Source: Ilyomonas sp963847085 (GTDB lineage: Bacteria > Bacteroidota > Bacteroidia > Chitinophagales > Chitinophagaceae). Taken from it: a DNA stretch of 64,000 nt. Position numbers and translations under genes: made by a program. Under the pieces are notes generated by a model. That model searched no databases. It was not told where the DNA came from and saw nothing but the letters and a program-made list of their open reading frames with translations. The stretch covers positions 1 to 64,000 of the forward strand of contig CAWJYO010000005.1 of NCBI GenBank assembly GCA_963847085.1, read 5' to 3'. This document shows positions 9,031 to 17,431 of the stretch, piece after piece (positions within the stretch are counted from its first letter, which is position 1; each line of letters begins with the position of its first letter).

Positions 9031-10002
9031 ATGATTTTTGTAACGGGTGCAACCGGCTTGCTTGGCTCTCATTTGTTGCAGGCATTGCTTCTGCAAGGGC
9101 AGCCCGTGAAAGCATTGTATCGCTCACGCATTCCGCAGTTCAAAAACAGTGAGCAGGTTGAATGGATACAGGGTGATATTTTAGATGTGCCATCGCTAAC
9201 CGAAGCACTGCAAAATGTTCAGCAGGTATATCATTGTGCGGCGATGGTTTCTTTTCATCCAAAACAAAAAGAGGATTTATACAAAACCAATGTAGAAGGC
9301 ACGGCCAATGTGGTAAATGCTTGTTTAGAAACCGGCGTGCAAAAGTTGTTGCATGTAAGTTCTGTAGCGGCTTTGGGAAGGCTTGAGAACAAAGAGATTG
9401 ACGAAACTTCGCATTGGTTGGCACAGAACAGCAGTGAATATGGCAAATCGAAACATCTGGCTGAAATGGAAGTGTGGCGCGGGATAGGCGAAGGCTTGGA
9501 AGCTGTGATTGTAAACCCTTCTATTATTTTGGGAACCGGAGACTGGAATGAAGGTTCGTCAAAAATTTTTCAAACTTTTTATAAAGAGTTTCCCTGGTAC
9601 GCGGATGGCGTTACCGGTTTTGTAGATGTGCTCGATGTTGTAAATGCCATGATATTGCTGATGAACAGCACCATCACTGCAGAGCGGTTTATTCTTAACG
9701 CAGAAAATGTTCGCTATAAAGATTTGTTCGATTGCATAGCTGAAAATTTCGGCAAAAACAAACCGCACCGGAAAGTAACACCCTTGCTGGCATCGCTTAT
9801 CTGGCGTGCCGAAGCGGTACGTTCGTTGTTTTCGGGCAGCCAGCCTCTGCTAACAAAAGAAACCGCTGCTGCCGCACAAACCAGGATATTTTACAACAAT
9901 GCAAAGCTGTTGCGCCTGTTTCCCCATTTTCAATATCGCCCATTGCACGAAAGTATTTTGCGCATTTGTACTGAATACAGAAAAAAGTTATTTTTATCCT
10001 AA
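9031..10002 (+). CDS. NAD-dependent epimerase/dehydratase (extended SDR)
   Basis: 323 residues. Extended-SDR features: the N-terminal TGATGLLGSHLL nucleotide-binding motif, YHCAAMVSFHP, the HVSSVAALG strand with the catalytic Ser region, and the active-site YGKSKHLAE (YxxxK). The pattern is closest to dihydroflavonol-4-reductase-like or NAD(P)H steroid dehydrogenase-like proteins of bacteria, whose substrates are mostly unknown. ATG at 9031 is chosen because the glycine motif should begin within a few residues of the start. A dispersed-motif copy (9752) encodes GKNKP. Confidence 0.88.
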   Translation: MIFVTGATGLLGSHLLQALLLQGQPVKALYRSRIPQFKNSEQVEWIQGDILDVPSLTEALQNVQQVYHCAAMVSFHPKQKEDLYKTNVEGTANVVNACLETGVQKLLHVSSVAALGRLENKEIDETSHWLAQNSSEYGKSKHLAEMEVWRGIGEGLEAVIVNPSIILGTGDWNEGSSKIFQTFYKEFPWYADGVTGFVDVLDVVNAMILLMNSTITAERFILNAENVRYKDLFDCIAENFGKNKPHRKVTPLLASLIWRAEAVRSLFSGSQPLLTKETAAAAQTRIFYNNAKLLRLFPHFQYRPLHESILRICTEYRKKLFLS

Positions 10003-10097
10003 CTCGTTTGTTTACATCCCATTAAGACAGCATCATTCTTTAAGCTAATCTTAATTGCTTTTATGGCATGTTAGTAGTTATTTGCAGCATCAAATAA

Positions 10098-10105
10098 TAT
10101 TTTTG
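10098..10105 (+). promoter_or_regulatory. Possible -7 promoter element (TATTTTTG)
   Basis: Fits TAnnTTTG about 30 bp before the reconstructed start of the hybrid kinase gene. No matching -33 element found. Confidence 0.35.
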
Positions 10106-10133
10106 TACTATTAAGAACACTCAACCACCATAT

Positions 10134-11534
10134 AAAAACGGCAATATCAAACACTCGATATGGATAACTGCTTCTGTAATCGTTGCTGTATGTGTATTGC
10201 TCTTTATTATTCGGTCGTTCTACAGTTTTTATAAACTCTCACTCGAAACAAATGGCAGCGAAGAGTTTCTTATCGGCAAAACCGGAATTTATTTTTTGGC
10301 GGGTACAACATTGGCTTTCATAGCAGCGGCTGGAATCATTATTTATTTATTTCGTAAAAACAAACACATACAGGATAGTGCCGATAAATGTTTTGCTGAT
10401 GCCAAAAACATAGCTGAGGACGCAAAACATTCCAAAGCACAGTTTTTAACTACCATGACAAACGAGTTGCGTGCACCGCTCAACCGTGTGGTAAGCAACG
10501 CATCTTCGCTGATGCAAACCAACCTGGATGCGCAGCAGGCAAAGGGAATCAACGGCATTCACCGGGATGGCATTACGCTGTTATCTATTGTAAACGACAG
10601 TCTTGACTTTTTTAAAATAGAAAGCGGCAGGCTGCAAATAGAAAGCAACTCGTTTGTACTGCGGCTGGTAGTTGAAGAAGTATTGCAGATATTGGTTACC
10701 GATCGGCCCACGGATATTGTTTATGAAATTGATGAACAAATACCAACCTACATTAACGGCGATTTAGCCCGCATTCGCCAGGTATTAATGAACCTTATCG
10801 GCAATGCGATCCAGATAAACGATACCGGCAAATTAAAGTTGTTTGTGGAACTGTTGAATGAGCAGGATGCAACGATGAATTTGCAATTTAAGATTGCCGA
10901 TATGGGCGACAAAACAAAACCTACTACTCTCACACCCGAAGATGCCGAAGTAACGCCGTATGTATCGCATTACACAGGGCTTGGCTTGTCGGTAGCAGCG
11001 CGCCTCGTAGCCCTTATGGGTGGTGCTATTAAGGTAGAAAGCACATCAGCAAGCGGCACTGTATTTACCTTTACCATCAAAGTAAAAAGAACATCCGATA
11101 CCACAGTTATGAAAACAAATTCAGGCAGCGCTCCGCAGCAAATTGACAAAGAATTATTCAAGCGATTCCCCTTGCGCATCCTGGCTGCCGATGATAATGA
11201 AATCAGCCAGATGGTGCTATCTTCCATGCTCCTCAAAATGGGCTACAATTGCGAAATGGTTCAGAACGGATCGGAAGCCGTAAACAAAGCCATCGAAAGC
11301 GAATACGACCTTATTTTTATGGATATGTTCATGCCCGAAATGGACGGCCTGGAAGCTACGCGCCGCATCCGTGAGTTTTATTTAAAAAGCCATCGCCCCA
11401 TCATCATCGCACTCACTTCAAATGCTTTGGAAGAAAAGGAAACGTTTTTAAATGCCGGCATCAACAACTTCATTACAAAGCCATTCAAACCAAAAGATTT
11501 AGAGCAAATCATCATCGAAAGCTGCAGCAATTAA
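10134..11534 (+). CDS. Hybrid sensor kinase with receiver domain; phospho-acceptor His replaced by Asn
   Basis: About 465 residues. The open frame runs upstream of the TTG at 10197 and supplies a first membrane helix (WITASVIVAVCVLLFIIRSF), so the true start is near 10134, where no start codon survives. A second helix (YFLAGTTLAFIAAAGIIIYLF) follows. The dimerisation box reads FLTTMTNELRAPLN where kinases have SHELRTPLN, so the phosphorylated His is Asn. The N box (VLMNLIGNAIQ) is good, the first G box is weak (ADMGDKT), and the second is good (YTGLGLSVAARLV). The receiver has its acidic pair (ADDNE), Asp in FMDMFMPEMDG and a C-terminal Lys (ITKPFKP). It may bind ATP and receive phosphate rather than autophosphorylate. 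Confidence 0.85.
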   Translation, partial: KNGNIKHSIWITASVIVAVCVLLFIIRSFYSFYKLSLETNGSEEFLIGKTGIYFLAGTTLAFIAAAGIIIYLFRKNKHIQDSADKCFADAKNIAEDAKHSKAQFLTTMTNELRAPLNRVVSNASSLMQTNLDAQQAKGINGIHRDGITLLSIVNDSLDFFKIESGRLQIESNSFVLRLVVEEVLQILVTDRPTDIVYEIDEQIPTYINGDLARIRQVLMNLIGNAIQINDTGKLKLFVELLNEQDATMNLQFKIADMGDKTKPTTLTPEDAEVTPYVSHYTGLGLSVAARLVALMGGAIKVESTSASGTVFTFTIKVKRTSDTTVMKTNSGSAPQQIDKELFKRFPLRILAADDNEISQMVLSSMLLKMGYNCEMVQNGSEAVNKAIESEYDLIFMDMFMPEMDGLEATRRIREFYLKSHRPIIIALTSNALEEKETFLNAGINNFITKPFKPKDLEQIIIESCSN

Positions 11535-11724
11535 AAAGCGATAAAAACAAAATACAGTTTTTTGTACCGAACTGTAACGCTCCGGTTACACATCGTTGCG
11601 TCGCACTCTTCAACGCTTTGTTATCAATTAAGCATTTATACGAGTTCTAATTCAACTACGAAGGCACTGAGACGCTAAGAAATAAAACAAACAAAAACAA
11701 ACTTTGCATCTCTGCGTAAAAAGT

Positions 11725-11762
11725 AAAAAGTTCCGAACCTTCAAAAGGTTCGGAACTTTTTT
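11725..11762. terminator. Strong bidirectional intrinsic terminator
   Basis: A perfect stem AAAAAGTTCCGAACC / GGTTCGGAACTTTTT with a 6-base loop, A-rich on one side and T-rich on the other. It lies between the convergent hybrid-kinase and DPP IV genes and can serve both. In the rest of 11535-12001 I see a dispersed-motif relative (11690) and the inverted repeat below, but no gene. Confidence 0.88.
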
Positions 11763-11803
11763 GTAGACAGTGAAAGGGTATTGTGTAGTGAAGTAGCCGC
11801 ATC

Positions 11804-11937
11804 CGTCTTTGCGAGGTACGAAGCAATCTGTGTCATAGAGTAAATGCTGTTTGCAAGAAGATAAACTATTAGTACTATTTACAAACGACTGCTACCTCAT
11901 TGCGCTGTTCACAGATTGCTTCGTACCTCGCAAAGAC
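11804..11937. repeat. 29-bp perfect inverted repeat (TACGAAGCAATC family)
   Basis: The arms 11804-11832 and 11909-11937 match without error around the core GCGAGGTACGAAGCAATCTG, with a 76-bp spacer. No open frame of note lies between. This word type is a frequent intergenic repeat in Bacteroidota genomes. Confidence 0.75.
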
Positions 11938-12001
11938 GCAAAAGCAAACTTCGTGAAGCTTTGTGTTTTTCCTGCCTTTGTGGTTCAAAACAAAAGCAAC
12001 T

Positions 12002-14347
12002 TTATTGCACTGCATTCCTCTCGTCCGCTTTTGGTTTTATCTCATATTCTTTTGGCGGTATTGCGCCCAATAAATTCTTTACAAAATAATCCCATCTTCT
12101 GCGCATCATATAATACGAAAAAGCGCCATAGCCATGACGACTGTTGGGAAACACAATCAGGTCGTAATCTTTATTCGCTTTTTCCAAAGCATCAATCACT
12201 AAAAGCGTGTTGGTAGGCGGCACATTATCATCCATCAAACCATGCGCAAGCAATAATTTTCCTTTCAAATTTTTCGCATACAATTCATTCGCCTGCCCTT
12301 CGTAATTCGATTTTCCAGCCGCATCTTTAGTAAGCAAACCAATGTAACGCTCGCCCCAGTCATCTTCATAATTCCGGTTTTCATGGTTGCCCGATTCGGA
12401 GATACCCACTTTAAAAAAATCAGGGTAACGGAACATAGCCGCAGCCGTTGCAAAGCCACCACCTGAATGTCCCCAAATGCCCACCTTACTTGTATCCATA
12501 AACGGGTAACGTTGTGCCAGTTGTTGTATGCCTGTAATCTGGTCGGGCAGGGTGTTTTCAGCCATGTTTCCATAACACATATCATGAAATGATTTAGACC
12601 GATGCGGGTTGCAGCTACCTTCAATCTCTACCACCACAAAACCCAGTTCATTCAAAGCTTCATTATCGCCACGCGAAGCCGCAAACGACCAGGAACCAAC
12701 GCTTCCGCTCTGCGGCCCGGGATAGATATAATCAATCACCGGATACTTTTTTGTAGAGTCAATATTTTGGGGCAAAAACAAAAGCCCGTATAAGTCGGTT
12801 TTACCATCATGTGCTTTCACGGTGATGGGTATGGTTGGTTTCCATCCAGCGGCTGAAAGCCTTGATACGTCTGCTTTTTCGAGTGTTGTAATCAACTTGC
12901 CATCTATGCTGCGCAAAGTAGTAACAGGCGGAACATCGGGTTGCGAATACGCATCAATTACATAATTTTCCGAAGGCGAAAATTCAATTTGATGATTGCC
13001 CTTTTCGGGTGTTAGCTGAGTTAGATTCTTTCCATTCATATCAATCGAAAACAAATGTGTGAAATAAGGGTTTTCGTCCCTGTTATAACCATCTGCTAAA
13101 AAGTACAATTTTCTATTTTTCATGTCCACTTTCAACAATTGCGTTACTACCCAATCGCCTTTTGTAATCTGGCTTTTCAGCTTTCCCGTTGTTGCATCAA
13201 ACAGGTACAAATGCCCCCAATCATCGCGTTCAGAATACCAAATAATCTCAGCCGTTTTTGGCAGATAATGCCAGTTGATTTTGCCTTGTCCCGATTCGTA
13301 CTGTGTAGGTGAATTCTCTTCAAACACTTCACGCACTGCACCCGTTGCTGCATCGGCAATTCTAAATTTTTCCTGCTTATGATCTCTTGATGTAGACACA
13401 AATGCCAGGCCCATTGCATCGTCTGTCCATTCCACATCATCCAAACCTTCACCGGCGCTTGAAATATCATCTGAAAGTGAAGCCCTGTGCGGGTCGGGCG
13501 CAACCTGCAACCGAATGACTTTTGGATTTTCCGTTTCAATAATCACACGCTGAATCATCGCAATATTGCTGTCGCCGGGAAGTGGATATTTCCATTGTTC
13601 CAAATGCGGTGTGCCCACATTGGTTGTTACCAGATACATGTTACCAACCTTGCGCTGGTCTTGCTGAAACGTAGCAATCTTTTTACTATCAGGCGACCAT
13701 TTTACCACCGGCGCATCGCTGTGTTTCCAGCCTGCATTATCAGTAGCATAACCAAAGTCTTTCACACCATCGGTTGTCAGTTGTGTTTCCTTGCCTGTTG
13801 CTACATCCCGCATCCACAAATTATAATCCCTGATAAAAACGGTTTTAGTTCCATCAGGCGAAGGAACTTCCAGCCCTCTGCGTTCGCTCCTTTCTTTTGG
13901 ATGAGAAGAATCTGCTGTAAATTGATAAGAAGAAACATTCATCTTCCATCGCTTTCCATTAGCAAAAAAAGAAATCGTTGCAGCATCATCCGAAACAAGC
14001 ATGTTTTGATACGGAAGATGAAACGCATCATATTGTTTGCCGCTTGCAGAGGAAAGTGCAGTGGCTACTTTTTGTGCATCAAACAGGGGCTTGCGGCTTT
14101 TGTGGGCAGGATCAACCAACACAAACCCGCTGCCCTGCGATGTTAAAACGCGATACCAAAAGCGATCGCCTGAAAGCCACACCGGACGTAGGTTTGCGCC
14201 ATCTACCAAAGCATTGGTATTGTAGCTTAACATAGCTTCAGCACGCCCATAATCGGAAGCCGTAAACACTTTATTATCGCTTTGCTGCGCAAAAGAAGAA
14301 GTGATAAAGAGAAGTGAAACAATCGTAAGAAAAGATGCTCTGTTCAT
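12002..14347 (-). CDS. Secreted S9 prolyl oligopeptidase, dipeptidyl peptidase IV type
   Basis: 781 residues and intact. The ATG at 14347 gives a clean signal peptide ending SSFAQQ; longer in-frame starts add a non-signal extension. The N-terminal half is an eight-bladed DPP IV propeller (repeated strands such as YNLWMRDVATGKETQLT and VKWSPDSKKIATF). The C-terminal hydrolase domain has the nucleophile Ser in GHSGGGFATA, Asp in HGLMDDNVPP and His in SRHGYG. DPP IV removes X-Pro dipeptides from peptide N termini. It probably acts in the periplasm on imported peptides. Confidence 0.93.
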   Translation of the reverse strand: MNRASFLTIVSLLFITSSFAQQSDNKVFTASDYGRAEAMLSYNTNALVDGANLRPVWLSGDRFWYRVLTSQGSGFVLVDPAHKSRKPLFDAQKVATALSSASGKQYDAFHLPYQNMLVSDDAATISFFANGKRWKMNVSSYQFTADSSHPKERSERRGLEVPSPDGTKTVFIRDYNLWMRDVATGKETQLTTDGVKDFGYATDNAGWKHSDAPVVKWSPDSKKIATFQQDQRKVGNMYLVTTNVGTPHLEQWKYPLPGDSNIAMIQRVIIETENPKVIRLQVAPDPHRASLSDDISSAGEGLDDVEWTDDAMGLAFVSTSRDHKQEKFRIADAATGAVREVFEENSPTQYESGQGKINWHYLPKTAEIIWYSERDDWGHLYLFDATTGKLKSQITKGDWVVTQLLKVDMKNRKLYFLADGYNRDENPYFTHLFSIDMNGKNLTQLTPEKGNHQIEFSPSENYVIDAYSQPDVPPVTTLRSIDGKLITTLEKADVSRLSAAGWKPTIPITVKAHDGKTDLYGLLFLPQNIDSTKKYPVIDYIYPGPQSGSVGSWSFAASRGDNEALNELGFVVVEIEGSCNPHRSKSFHDMCYGNMAENTLPDQITGIQQLAQRYPFMDTSKVGIWGHSGGGFATAAAMFRYPDFFKVGISESGNHENRNYEDDWGERYIGLLTKDAAGKSNYEGQANELYAKNLKGKLLLAHGLMDDNVPPTNTLLVIDALEKANKDYDLIVFPNSRHGYGAFSYYMMRRRWDYFVKNLLGAIPPKEYEIKPKADERNAVQ

Positions 14348-14571
14348 TGGTGTTAATTGCATCATCAAAAATAATGTTCTGGTTGTTATGATTCTTTTGA
14401 AAAGAATGTTTTTAAGTTTATAAATGCAGGTTGGCACAAGTGCTGCAAACAATTGCGGTAAAACAAAACATAGTGTCTTTACGGGCTACAATGGTAGATT
14501 GTTCCGTTTATCTGGCATAAAATTTAGTTAAGTAAACAGTTATCATTGTTAACATTAAAATTATCTCCATC

Positions 14572-14730
14572 ATGGGAAATCTTTTGTACGTCATTGCAGT
14601 AGTTCTGGTTATTGCCTGGTTACTTGGATACTTTGCTTTTCATGTTACCTCAGGGGCAATACACATTTTACTTGTGATTGCGGTTATTGTTTTTCTTATT
14701 AAGCTAATTGGTGGTAACAGATCGGTATAA
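14572..14730 (+). CDS. Small Lmo0937-type membrane protein
   Basis: 52 residues from ATG at 14572, nearly all in two hydrophobic helices: LLYVIAVVLVIAWLLGYFAF and AIHILLVIAVIVFLIKLIGG. The spacing and the W-L-L-G-Y-F signature match the tiny Lmo0937/DUF5670 family found across bacteria, whose members are often stress-induced and of unknown function. An intrinsic terminator follows directly. Confidence 0.8.
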   Translation: MGNLLYVIAVVLVIAWLLGYFAFHVTSGAIHILLVIAVIVFLIKLIGGNRSV

Positions 14731-14753
14731 GACTCGCCAGATAAATGAGATTG

Positions 14754-14792
14754 AAAACCTTGAAGTGAATAGCTTCAGGGTTTTTGTTTTTA
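14754..14792 (+). terminator. Intrinsic terminator after the small membrane-protein gene
   Basis: Stem AACCTTGAAG / CTTCAGGGTT (one G-T pair) around a 7-base loop, followed by TTTGTTTTT. Confidence 0.75.
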
Positions 14793-14915
14793 TGTCATTA
14801 GGAAAACTTGAATTCTTGTATTTACATAAACAGTAGCAAACAATGAATAATATCATTCGTCTGTTTTTACCTAAAGAAGCTATTTCTTTTTACTTCCTTT
14901 CATTCTCAACTTTTG

Positions 14916-14923
14916 TATGTTTG
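14916..14923 (+). promoter_or_regulatory. Bacteroidota -7 promoter element (TATGTTTG)
   Basis: Matches TAnnTTTG about 42 bp before the ATG at 14965. Confidence 0.4.
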
Positions 14924-14964
14924 AAAACGTTTAGTTAATTCATCAATCACAATCATTATTTATT

Positions 14965-15318
14965 ATGGAAAAATTTTGGTTACAAGATCCCGAAAAGCAC
15001 GACTATCCCGCAGCCGCTGATTATTTGGAGTTGCTCTTTATAAGAGAAGAAGCCGAGAAAATGGTAGCCGACTTAAAGGATGCAAAAACAATAATCAAAA
15101 AAGCAAAAGACATTCTGCGGGCAAGCGCATTGCCTTTGTTGGCCGATACTAACATTCATGTGCGTACTGACATGAAAAGAGTAAAGAGGGGCAAGAAGCT
15201 ATCGCCAATATTACTGGTTCGGTTCAATCATAAATTGATTATTGCAGATGGCTATCACCGCGTTTGCGCTTCTTATTATCTTTCGGAAGATGAAGACATT
15301 CCATGCCGTTTGATTTAG
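14965..15318 (+). CDS. Uncharacterised protein with a ParB-like DGYHRVCA motif
   Basis: 117 residues, mostly helical and Lys-rich in the middle. The C terminus reads LLVRFNHKLIIADGYHRVCASYYLSED, which resembles the nucleotide-binding Box of ParB/sulfiredoxin-fold proteins (DGxHR). The rest of the ParB fold is not obvious, and no DNA-binding domain follows. No partner gene is coupled to it: the next gene starts 181 bp on, and that gap shows nothing I can name. Confidence 0.6.
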   Translation: MEKFWLQDPEKHDYPAAADYLELLFIREEAEKMVADLKDAKTIIKKAKDILRASALPLLADTNIHVRTDMKRVKRGKKLSPILLVRFNHKLIIADGYHRVCASYYLSEDEDIPCRLI

Positions 15319-15499
15319 ACAGATGTTTTGTTTTGCATAAAAAACCAACTTTATCAGTCAAAAAAGCCTTCCGTAGCACTCCCCTTTTTATTTTCAATTA
15401 TTTACTTATAAGTTTGTGTAATAGTTAAGGCCATACCCCAAGTTGATATAACGATTCGCAGACAGGAAATCAGTATTCTCTCACCTTCATAAATATTCT

Positions 15500-17427
15500 A
15501 TGAACCAACCTTCATTGGCTACTTCCATCACAAGCCTAAGTTCCTCTATCGAAGCCAATACACCAGAGCAGCAACAGGCTTTGCAATCATTGCATCAACA
15601 ACTTGTCCTTTCTGTTATTGACGTAAACACAACCGACCTGCAAAGCAGGCTCTTTTCATTTGAAAACGCACAAACATTTCAAACAACAGCTTCGCAAACT
15701 GAAGCTACGCAAGCGTTTCAAAACTCTTTGCAAGGAGCTTTGCAAAACGCCGGAAAGCCCACGCAGCGTGTGTTTGTACGCGATGTACCGGTAAGGGCTG
15801 CACAAATCCAAACTTCGGTTCCCGCATGGGCAGTTGGTTCGGCACCCGATAAAACATTGGGACCTTTTACAACAGCCGATGGCAGGCAATTGTGGTATGA
15901 TTTCTACCCTATTGAAGAGTTAATTGCTTTGTATGTGCAGGGCAATCCAAATCCAGTGTTGTTGTTTCACATCAGCACATTGCGGAGATGGTTTGATAAC
16001 ATCCCTTTTGTGGCTCAATCAACAAGTTCGTATCAGTTAACGGGCAATACCGTTTGGATTCATTCGCCCCTTTTTACAAATGACGCACCTTCCGGCTGGT
16101 ACACCGGTTTGCAAATAAGCGGTGGTGAAATTAGTTTGAGTGAAGTGCTGCAAAACATAAATAATCAAATCACGGTAAGTGCAGGCGCAACAATTACGGT
16201 GCAACTGCAATTGGTGCAACCGCAGATTACGAACGCCGACCCTACAAGTGATTGGGGCAAAGATGCACGCGCTGCCACCTTGCAATTGCCGCAACAACTG
16301 AATTTTTCTTTTACAGGAAATAATACTGCAACCCTACAAATGGTGGGTGATGCGGGTTGGAATTTATATGGCTCTGAAGACAGCTTTTCCTGGAACAGAG
16401 ATGCTGCGTCCTTTGATGCTTTGCTACGCGAAATCATGATCCCTCTTTCCTGTTCGGCAGAACAATTTTCTGTTCAAAACAATTTATCATCATTCCATAC
16501 TTTACGGGGCAACGCACCCATTGAATGGAGCGCATGGAGTTTGCCGGTTGCACAAATTGATATTACCCAACCCACCGCTGCTGAAGGCATTGGCTCGCTT
16601 ACCATTCGTTGCAATGGAGGATTATCGAGTGAATGGGCAGGCTCGCAGAACGGTGCGGTAACACTTGCCAATCCTTACATTCAGTTAAGCGTTGGAAAGC
16701 TTACTGTGCTTGACTTTGCGGCCATCAATACGGCAGGAACGCAGGAGTTTATTTTATGGAAAGATGCACTGAATCCGCATCCTTCCACCATTGAAGCCTT
16801 TTACAACACAGCTTTTGCATTTTTGTTTTTATCCGATTCCGCGGGAACAGAAATGATTGTTGCGCAAACCAATGTTGTTGTACACATTGATCGTCCTGTA
16901 ACGGTAGATGGTCAGCCGCTTTCTATCAAAACCAAAAACAGTGCGTTGCTTCTTTCGGTATCGCAAACCAAGAAAACGGTGTACTTGTTCGATACTAATA
17001 TCCTGGCTGATAATGCCAATATAACTGCCATTGCTTATTTCCCGCAGTCTATTTCTTTTGCTTTGCAAAATGCCGTTTTTAAAACTACAAAAGCGGCTGA
17101 GCTTGTTTTGTTCGGCAACCTGGCTGATGACTTTGTTACGGTTGATAATGGCAACCTGTATCTAAGCTTTGGAGTTTATGCATATCTGCCCATCTTGCCC
17201 GACCCTTATGCAGCGAACTTGGGTGTTCTAAAACAGCAGTTTGGCGGAAGTGATCCGGCTTACAATCGGGCCAATCAACAGGTTTTTATGCTGCTGATTG
17301 GTTCGATAAAATGGAGCGGAAACAAGCAACTGATAGAAACGATGATTTAGACAATGTGCATGTTGCCTTTTCTTTTGCACCGTTGCCGCAACAAACACAG
17401 TCAACTTCTATTTTGGCTTTCGAATAG
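15500..17427 (+). CDS. Large uncharacterised protein, first gene of a three-gene cluster
   Basis: About 640 residues. It has no signal peptide, no membrane helix and no enzyme motif that I can name. It starts with a helical, Gln/Ser-rich segment (IEANTPEQQQALQSLHQQL), followed by long runs of alternating polar and hydrophobic residues (TVQLQLVQPQ, LQMVGDAGWNLYG) that suggest beta-sheet-rich domains. The first frame ends at 17350, but one shift near 17335 continues as NDDLDNVHVAFSFAPLP to TAG at 17425-17427, 4 bp before the next ATG. It might even be joined to the next gene (see findings). Function unknown. No similarity to phage tail or T6SS parts was evident. Confidence 0.65.
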
Positions 17428-17431
17428 AACG

